From Planctomycetota bacterium (GTDB lineage Bacteria > Planctomycetota > Planctomycetia > Pirellulales > Pirellulaceae): DNA of 5,274 bases. Below the pieces are notes generated by a model, which was not told the DNA's origin, did not search any database, and saw only the letters and a list, made by a program, of their open reading frames with translations. The DNA lies in contig JAPLNJ010000772.1 in assembly GCA_026692885.1 (NCBI GenBank), positions 1-5,274 of the forward strand. Direction: 5' to 3'. Both the position numbers and the translations under genes were made by a program. Of this stretch, positions 1 to 4,284 are shown piece after piece (position 1 is the first letter of the stretch; the number at the start of each line of letters is the position of its first letter).

Positions 1-264
1 GCTGCAGAAGGCCATTCGCCGACGCGTCGTAGTCGCCGGCGATGTGAGCGACAGGCCGGAGCGGTATCCTTGAAGTGAGCTTGGCCGCGTCGGTCCGACA
101 CACCGACGCAGCTGATGCCTTCAGTCGGGCCAAGTTAGCAAACGTTCGTTTTCCGGCTTCCGACGGACGATCGTCGGCACTTCCGCACACCCTGGGAACC
201 GAAGTCCAAAAAACCCGTTTCAAAATTCAAAATGCCAATCAGCCGTCAGCGAGCAAGGGCTTCC
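1..264. other. No assignable gene; left-edge intergenic or gene-end sequence
   Basis: No frame here gives a recognisable protein. A short plus-strand frame entering at the left edge runs to a TGA at 71-73 with GC-rich third positions and could be the last 23 codons of a gene. A minus-strand frame across the same bases is also free of stops, so the strand cannot be decided. Bases around 206-236 are locally AT-rich, with a run of six A and a TTCAAAATTCAAAA stretch, which fits an intergenic spacer downstream of the minus-strand remnant that ends at 265. No hairpin followed by a T run was found, so no terminator is called. Confidence 0.4.
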
Positions 265-513
265 TCAAGAAGGAACCACGGGACCGAACGCCTCCACGCG
301 ATCTCGAATCTTCAACAAGCGCTCGAACGCCGCCGCGGGCGGCGTCGTATCCGAAATGCCCAAGATCAATCGGTCACCACGACCAAGCTGCTGGAAGAAA
401 TCGTCGAGGTACACCTCGAACCGGCGGTCGCTCATCGAATCCTTCAGCAGCGCCACCTAGGGAAAACCGCCCATGACCGCAATCCGGCCGTCGAACACGC
501 GCCGCGGCCAAAG
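265..513 (-). pseudogene. C-terminal remnant of a uroporphyrinogen-decarboxylase-like (URO-D/MtaA-type) protein
   Basis: Read on the minus strand, codons from about 498 down encode VFDGRIAVMGGFP, then an in-frame TAG (457-459). The same frame then continues for 63 codons to a TGA at 265-267. The second part contains LGRGDRLILGISDTTPP followed by an FERLLKIRDRVEAFGP-like helix. This is the typical end of URO-D superfamily proteins, which decarboxylate uroporphyrinogen or transfer methyl groups with corrinoid or cobalamin partners: a last beta strand with GGIP/GGFP, a helix, then a RLILGxSDxxPP strand. A GTG directly after the TAG could restart translation, but the product would be only the last helix and strand of the barrel. 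Upstream the frame meets TGA at 514-516 and the similarity stops, so the 5' roughly three quarters of the gene (over 250 codons in normal family members) are missing. The toxin gene lies just beyond. Homology is judged by eye from the family pattern; the pseudogene status is seen directly. Confidence 0.65.
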
Positions 514-528
514 TCACTCGCCTACGTG

Positions 529-559
529 CGGGCGGCCCAGCCGCCATTGGGCCGGCCCG
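529..559. repeat. GC-rich inverted repeat between toxin gene and URO-D remnant
   Basis: The arms CGGGCGGCCCA (529-539) and TGGGCCGGCCCG (548-559) pair over 11 base pairs with a single bulged G and an 8-base loop. A nested alternative, GGCGGC-CCA-GCCGCC (531-545), forms a perfect 6-bp stem. The element lies 22 bases past the toxin stop and about 15 bases before the point where URO-D similarity begins. It could slow RNA polymerase or protect the 3' end of the toxin transcript, but no T tract follows on either strand, so it is not called an intrinsic terminator. It could equally mark the recombination junction. Confidence 0.5.
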
Positions 560-581
560 AAGCGCCAATTCGCTCAAATGG

Positions 582-932
582 CTAGTCTTCAAACGCCTCG
601 TTGATTTCCCCGGATCTCATGCTGCGTCGTGAGGCACGTCGAATCCTGAGAATCCTGACACTCGCTCCGTCAATCCAAAAGAGCACTCGGAATACATTAG
701 GGCGTCGCCCAAAGTGGAATTCATGCACCTCTTCGCTCGTAAACCGGCTCTCGGCAGCCAGCGGACAGCGTTCGGGGGTGCGCGAAAGCGTCGTCAATGC
801 CTGCTCGAATCGATCGACCCAGCGGGAGGCTGTTTGCGGAGCGTAGCGAGCCGCATTGCGGTAAGCCTCGTCCAAATCCGCTTGTGCCTGCGAGTGAAGA
901 ACGACCTTGTATTCCTTGGATGGCTCAGACAT
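582..932 (-). CDS. RelE/ParE superfamily toxin of a type II toxin-antitoxin system
   Basis: A 116-residue basic protein with the ParE_toxin fold order. It has an N-terminal strand (KEYKVVLHSQAQADLDEAY, residues 6-24), two helices forming a hairpin (about 16-50, with the ASRWVDRFEQAL helix) and an RTPERCPLA turn (51-59). Strands follow: EEVHEFHFGRRPNVFRVLFWI (67-87) and SVRILRIRRASRR (91-103). The TPERCPLA turn, the GRR...YRVLF-like strand and the closing R-rich strand are characteristic of chromosomal ParE/RelE proteins. Relatives either cut mRNA on the ribosome (RelE type) or poison DNA gyrase (ParE type); the sequence does not decide which. The length is near the family norm, with a slightly long charged C-terminus. 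The ATG at 930-932 overlaps the antitoxin stop by 8 bases (ATGTCTGA), indicating translational coupling and antitoxin-first order. No internal damage is seen, so it is probably functional. Confidence 0.85.
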   Translation of the reverse strand: MSEPSKEYKVVLHSQAQADLDEAYRNAARYAPQTASRWVDRFEQALTTLSRTPERCPLAAESRFTSEEVHEFHFGRRPNVFRVLFWIDGASVRILRIRRASRRSMRSGEINEAFED

Positions 933-1164
933 TCGTTGCCAGATCGTACTTCTTTCGTAGTGCGTCGAAAGCCTGGTCCAGCGACACCGGCGCGTCGCCT
1001 TCCTTCACGGCGTCGATAGCCACCTGGACTTCTCTCGCATCTGCTTCCAGCGTGTCGAGCGTATCGAGAGCGTCGCGCAGGACGTCGTCTTCGCTGGCAT
1101 AACGACCGGTAGCCATCCGCGCCTGCACGCGTTTTTGTACGTCGGCGGAGAAGTGATATGTCAT
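925..1164 (-). CDS. ParD-like antitoxin partner of the downstream toxin
   Basis: A 79-residue acidic protein. The N-terminus (TYHFSADVQKRVQARMATGRY, residues 2-22, then ASEDDVLRDAL) fits ribbon-helix-helix antitoxins of the ParD/CC2985 type: a short DNA-binding strand, helix A, the GRYASEDDVLR turn, then helix B. The C-terminal half (DAREVQVAIDAVKEGDAPVSLDQAFDALRKKY) is the charged toxin-wrapping tail. Relatives bind and neutralise the toxin and repress their own promoter as a complex. The start at 1162-1164 is chosen because a GAGGA Shine-Dalgarno (1175-1179) lies 10 bases upstream and the protein then has family length. The open frame continues upstream to 1731 without a stop, but that extension crosses the predicted promoter and the oppositely oriented leader gene, so it is rejected. 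The last codons and TGA (925-927) overlap the toxin start. Confidence 0.82.
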   Translation of the reverse strand: MTYHFSADVQKRVQARMATGRYASEDDVLRDALDTLDTLEADAREVQVAIDAVKEGDAPVSLDQAFDALRKKYDLATNV

Positions 1165-1192
1165 GGATCGTGCATCCTCAGTCAAAGTGAAC

Positions 1193-1283
1193 GAATCCGC
1201 TTGCGTGGAATCCGCGCAGGACCGTTCCTTGAGTGCGAGACCGTACGCGTCAAACAGCGCCGCCCTTATTATACCATCCGCGC
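1193..1283 (-). promoter_or_regulatory. Candidate operator direct repeats upstream of the antitoxin
   Basis: GAATCCGC occurs at 1193-1200 and again at 1208-1215, a 15-base period. ATCCGCGC occurs at 1210-1217 and again at 1276-1283, next to the extended -10 element. Antitoxins with ribbon-helix-helix DNA-binding domains repress their own operon by binding short repeated boxes near the promoter, so these repeats are reasonable candidates. The motif is short and GC-rich, so chance occurrence in this genome is possible. Confidence 0.25.
1268..1276 (-). promoter_or_regulatory. Extended -10 promoter for the toxin-antitoxin operon
   Basis: On the minus strand the sequence reads TGGTATAAT: a perfect TATAAT hexamer (1268-1273) preceded by the TGn extension used by sigma70-type polymerase. 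The -35 region is weak (TTCTCG at 16-base spacing matches TTGACA at three positions), as is usual when an extended -10 is present. Transcription would start near 1261, giving an untranslated leader of roughly 95 bases before the antitoxin ATG. The call rests on the motif and its orientation. Confidence 0.5.
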
Positions 1284-1597
1284 TGCCGACGAGAAGCCGA
1301 ATGCTCGATGCCGCAAATACGTGAACACTTGGGTCACGGCCAGCAAATTGGCCTGCGGTCGGCGGTTTCGGCCCGTCTGTCGGCAGACAGTCGCGGTCGG
1401 GAGACCTGCGCCGAGCGCGGGCGGGCGCGTCTGGGGCCGCGCAGGGACCTACCCTGGAACGTCGGAAGTGGGGCGTCCAGGTCTCCAGCAATGCAGATCC
1501 ATGCTCCGGCCTTGCCAGCCGTGCTTCTGGGCCTTCAAATAGCGCGGGTGGCTTCGCCGAGACGACCAGATTATGAGCAACGAGCGAAAGGCAAACC
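1284..1597. other. Divergent intergenic region without a recognisable gene
   Basis: This stretch separates the minus-strand toxin-antitoxin operon from the plus-strand secreted-protein genes. The open frames crossing it give low-complexity Arg/Pro/Ala translations with no family pattern. Two small perfect hairpins are present: GGCCA-6-TGGCC (1338-1353) and GTCTG-TCGG-CAGAC (1375-1388). Neither is followed by a T run. A plus-strand promoter candidate (1512-1540) and an AAAGG ribosome-binding site (1587-1591) lie toward the right end and serve the gene starting at 1598. Confidence 0.5.
1512..1540 (+). promoter_or_regulatory. Possible sigma70-type promoter for the secreted-protein genes
   Basis: TTGCCA (1512-1517) matches the -35 consensus TTGACA at five of six positions and is followed, after exactly 17 bases, by TCAAAT (1535-1540), which matches TATAAT at four of six. 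It points toward the start codon at 1598, leaving a leader of about 50 bases. The -10 element is weak, so this is a tentative call. Confidence 0.35.
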
Positions 1598-1813
1598 ATG
1601 AAACAAGCCATCACACTCTTCATCGCCCTGCTGCTGGTGCCGTGGGCTGCCTTTGACCTATCCGTCGCCAATGCCCAGGAACAACCTGGCGCCGCATCCG
1701 CCAGACCCGCTCCGTCTGCTCCCGTGCCCACGTACGCGGACGTTTCCTTCGGTCCGCATCCGCATCAACTCCTGGACATCTACCTGCCCAAGAAAAAGGA
1801 ATCGGTGAAATGA
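1598..1813 (+). pseudogene. Truncated secreted alpha/beta-hydrolase (esterase): signal peptide plus first strand only
   Basis: The 71-codon frame begins with a clear signal peptide: MKQ, a hydrophobic core (ITLFIALLLVPWAAF), then VANA|QE, an AxA cleavage site after residue 26. A Pro/Ala linker (27-44) and TYADVSFGPHPHQLLDIYLPK (45-65) follow. That last segment is the usual opening of secreted BD-FAE/lipase-type esterases, where it is normally followed by a VVxIHGGGW oxyanion-hole motif and a 250-300 residue catalytic domain. Here it ends six codons later, so no catalytic residue is present. An AAAGG ribosome-binding site (1587-1591) lies 6 bases before the ATG. The stop overlaps the next start as ATGA (1810-1813), and the AAGGA inside its last codons is the ribosome-binding site of the next gene. 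It may therefore still be translated as a coupling leader. The esterase assignment is from motif recall; the truncation is visible. Alternatively it is a genuine small secreted peptide. Confidence 0.6.
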
Positions 1814-4107
1814 AGAACACTGGCTTGGCTGCTTCGTTGGCGACTATTCTGGCTGTGTTTCTTTGCGGAGGAGAAACGCTGATGGCCGCGGAGACCGGGC
1901 CGCCGTTTCCCGCCGCTCTCAAGGCCGCCGCGGTTCACGTCACGAAACTCCCTAACATGGCCCAGGGGCTGTTGGTCGGCAACGGCGAGATGAACGCCGT
2001 GGTCTATGCTGACGGCAACGATCTCCGCGTCCGCATCGCCAAAAACGACTGCTGGGACGTCCGCGTCGACACCAAGAGCGATCCGCCGCTGCCGCACATC
2101 GATCCGGCCACGGGCAAGGTCACCGGGCACGGCGCCGTGGAAAGCTGGAAGAAGCCGTATCCCACCGCTCTGCCGTGCGCTGAGATCGTGCTGGCCGGTC
2201 CGAGGGAGAAGACTGCCGTCACCAGCGGGACCTGCGAGCTGGACCGCGCCGTGGCCACCGTGGTTACCGATCGCGACACGGCCGAAATCCGCGTGCTGGC
2301 CCAAAGTAACGTCGTGCTGGTCCGCTCGGCCCGACCGCTTTCGCTCGCCGGGCCACTCAGCTTCCTCCGCAACGAGAATCTCGGCGATTGGGTCCAGCCC
2401 GCCGAAACCGGCGAGAAGGAGGGGCTGGCCTACCTGCACCAGCCAATCCCGGGGGACGAAGACGCCTCGGGCATGGATGTCTACGTCGTCGCCGGGCACA
2501 AGGGCGAGCTGCACGCGATAGCCGTCGTCACTTCGCGAGACAGCCGCAACCCGTTCGAGGCGGCGATGGCCCTGGTTCGCGACACGCTGGCCGACGCCGA
2601 TGTGGTGGCGAAGCACGAGGGCGCGTGGCGCGAGTTCTGGTCCACCAGCGGGGTCGAGCTGGCCGACGCCGAGTTGCACAATTGGTGGTATCGGATGCTC
2701 TACTTCAACCGCACGTTCGCCCGAAGCAACGGCAACGCCGTCGGGCTGGCCGCCAACTTCACCGGGCTGGCCGGCTGGCACAATTCGCTCAAGCTGAACT
2801 ACAACATCCAGCAGACCTACTTGGCCGCCGCGGCCGCCAATCATCCCGAAATGCTCGAACCGTTCATCGACGTGCTCGCCCGGGCGATTCCCCGCGGCCG
2901 CTGGTTTGCACGGACAAGTTTCGAAGGCGCCGAAGGCGTCTTCTTCTTCAGCGACTTCTACCCCTTCGAGCCTGACCCGGAAAAATGTGTCACGCCGTAC
3001 AAGCATCAGCAGTCGTATCTTCCCTGGGGATATACGTGGGGCATGGCCGGGCATACGGCGGTTGTGATCTGGGAGTATTATTCGTTCGCTCCCAGTTCCA
3101 AGCGGCTGGAGCGGATCTATCCGCTGGTCCAGGGGTTTGGCGAGTTCTATTGCTCGCTCCTGGAACGCTGCGCACTGGTCGACGGCAAACGGCGGATGGG
3201 GCCGAGCTTCTTCCCCGAGTTGGGCTCGTACAACGAGTACAACGTGGCGTACGACATCCACTTCGTCACCGCCGCCCTGCGGATCGCCCGGCAGGCGGCG
3301 GAGTTGAAAGGCGATGCCCGGCTGGTGGGCCGGATCAACGCCGTGATCAACCAGATCCCAACCTGCGGCGTGCATCCCGATCCTGAGCAAGGGGGCCTGA
3401 CGGTGATCGAGCAATGGTCCGGCGCGCGGCTTAACGAAGGCGCCGACCGGCACGGCACGCTGGTCCAAGGGATCTTCCCGGCCGGCGTGATCCACTGGTT
3501 CTGCCCCGAGGAAATGAAGCAACTTGGCCGGCGTACGATCCACTACGTCGAAGGATCGACGAACCACGCCAACTCGAACGTCACCATCAACATCGCCCGC
3601 GCCCGGCTGGGCCTGGGCGACGAGGCGGTCGCCAACGCGAAGATGTGCTTTTCGGCGAACTCCCAGCACTCGCCCGAGCAGGACAACGGACTGTTCTCCT
3701 GGAAGGGACACGGCTACTACATGACCGAACAGGTGTGCATCAATCGCCTGGTGACCGAGTTGTTGCTGCAGAGCGTCGGCGGCGTTATCCGCATCTTCCC
3801 GGCGTGGCCCGCGTCCGCCGACGCCCGGTTCCACAAGCTGCTGGCCGAAGGCGGGTTCGAGGTGTCGGCCGAACAAATCCGCGGAACGATCGCGAGCGTC
3901 AAGATCCACTCCTCGAGCGGTGGCGTGGTAAAGCTCCTCAGCCCGTGGAAGGGCGGATTCAAGGCGATCGACGAACCCAGCGGCGCCGAGGTGTCGGTGA
4001 CGGCGGATGGGGAGGTAGGTTCGTTTGCGACGACGGTGGGAACGACGTACCGCATCGAGCCGGCGGACCGCAAGCCGCCGATGCTCGACGGCAGATCTCG
4101 CTCGTGA
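1810..4107 (+). CDS. Secreted GH95-like six-hairpin glycosidase (alpha-L-fucosidase family relative)
   Basis: A 765-residue exported protein. A signal peptide (KN, then LAASLATILAVFL, probable cleavage near MAA, residue 27) precedes an N-terminal beta-sandwich (about 45-270, opening with the GLLVGNGEMNAVVY motif). An (alpha/alpha)6 barrel (about 285-655) and a short C-terminal beta domain (about 656-750, from GGVIRIFPAWP) follow. GH95 enzymes remove terminal alpha-L-fucose or galactose from glycans by inversion. Their paired Asn base motif appears as NYN (N330, N332) in WHNSLKLNYNIQQTY, and the general acid as E470 in GPSFFPELGSYNEYN, with near-family spacing. The family DGNFG segment, whose Asp activates the base, is replaced by YYMTEQ (636-641), so T639 or E640 occupies its place. 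Substrate may therefore differ from fucose. Start: ATG 1810 has AAGGA (1796-1800) nine bases upstream. It is the middle gene of a same-strand run. The last 14 residues after YRIEP look like a nonfamily tail. Confidence 0.75.
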   Translation: MKNTGLAASLATILAVFLCGGETLMAAETGPPFPAALKAAAVHVTKLPNMAQGLLVGNGEMNAVVYADGNDLRVRIAKNDCWDVRVDTKSDPPLPHIDPATGKVTGHGAVESWKKPYPTALPCAEIVLAGPREKTAVTSGTCELDRAVATVVTDRDTAEIRVLAQSNVVLVRSARPLSLAGPLSFLRNENLGDWVQPAETGEKEGLAYLHQPIPGDEDASGMDVYVVAGHKGELHAIAVVTSRDSRNPFEAAMALVRDTLADADVVAKHEGAWREFWSTSGVELADAELHNWWYRMLYFNRTFARSNGNAVGLAANFTGLAGWHNSLKLNYNIQQTYLAAAAANHPEMLEPFIDVLARAIPRGRWFARTSFEGAEGVFFFSDFYPFEPDPEKCVTPYKHQQSYLPWGYTWGMAGHTAVVIWEYYSFAPSSKRLERIYPLVQGFGEFYCSLLERCALVDGKRRMGPSFFPELGSYNEYNVAYDIHFVTAALRIARQAAELKGDARLVGRINAVINQIPTCGVHPDPEQGGLTVIEQWSGARLNEGADRHGTLVQGIFPAGVIHWFCPEEMKQLGRRTIHYVEGSTNHANSNVTINIARARLGLGDEAVANAKMCFSANSQHSPEQDNGLFSWKGHGYYMTEQVCINRLVTELLLQSVGGVIRIFPAWPASADARFHKLLAEGGFEVSAEQIRGTIASVKIHSSSGGVVKLLSPWKGGFKAIDEPSGAEVSVTADGEVGSFATTVGTTYRIEPADRKPPMLDGRSRS

Positions 4108-4121
4108 ACCAAGCCCCGTGA

Positions 4122-4229
4122 GAACTACTTAAGAATTCAACCAGCCACGCGGTGACGTTGGAAGCAGCGCATGCCACTCCCATCACCGTGCCTGGCGGCG
4201 AAACGGCGAAAGTGGAGATCAAGCCGTGA
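4122..4229 (+). pseudogene. Orphan C-terminal fragment of a secreted or hydrolase-type protein
   Basis: In a frame different from the preceding gene, codons from 4134 to a TGA at 4227-4229 read NSTSHAVTLEAAHATPITVP then GGETAKVEIKP. This looks like the final beta-sandwich strands of a glycoside hydrolase or similar exported protein: alternating hydrophobic residues, a VPGGETAKVEI last strand and a short charged end. There is no start codon or ribosome-binding site, and the frame is closed by TGA at 4119-4121. It is best read as the tail of a gene whose body has been deleted. The parent family cannot be fixed from 35 codons; a GH95-type C-terminal domain is one possibility. No terminator is visible in this gap. 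Confidence 0.4.
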
Positions 4230-4272
4230 TGGCGGTGTACTACGGCAGCCGGGTGAAGCCCGACACACAATG

Positions 4273-4276
4273 AAGG
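4273..4276 (+). promoter_or_regulatory. Ribosome-binding site that decides the start at 4285
   Basis: AAGG lies 8 bases before the ATG at 4285-4287. The alternative in-frame ATG at 4270, five codons upstream, has no well-placed purine motif and would overlap this site. The 4285 start also gives a normal leader opening with MKHTII instead of MKVLQMKH. Confidence 0.55.
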
Positions 4277-4284
4277 TATTGCAA

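Noticed and set aside
562..583. Imperfect hairpin GCCATTT...AATTGGC just after the toxin stop, as a terminator
   Set aside because: It has a mismatch, a short stem and no T run.
232..585. A plus-strand 117-codon frame over the URO-D remnant
   Set aside because: It is Arg-rich and antisense to a recognisable URO-D C-terminus.
1195..1275. IIRAALFDAYG on the minus strand, resembling motif I of HAD-superfamily hydrolases
   Set aside because: It overlaps the TATAAT element, lacks the following Thr-Leu of the motif and any later HAD motif, and continues into unrelated residues. Probably chance.
1165..1731. N-terminal extension of the antitoxin frame, giving 268 residues
   Set aside because: The extension crosses a perfect extended -10 promoter and the oppositely oriented leader gene. 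It is not protein-like, and the ATG at 1162-1164 has a proper ribosome-binding site and family length.
2004..2797. Several further frames on both strands inside the glycosidase gene
   Set aside because: All are out-of-frame or antisense readings of the 1810-4107 coding sequence, without ribosome-binding sites or family patterns.
1780..3909. A 709-codon open frame on the minus strand opposite the glycosidase gene
   Set aside because: Its translation is rich in Arg, Gly, Val, Asp and His with no family pattern. The plus strand carries recognisable glycosidase motifs throughout. Long antisense frames are expected opposite GC-rich genes with strong third-position bias.
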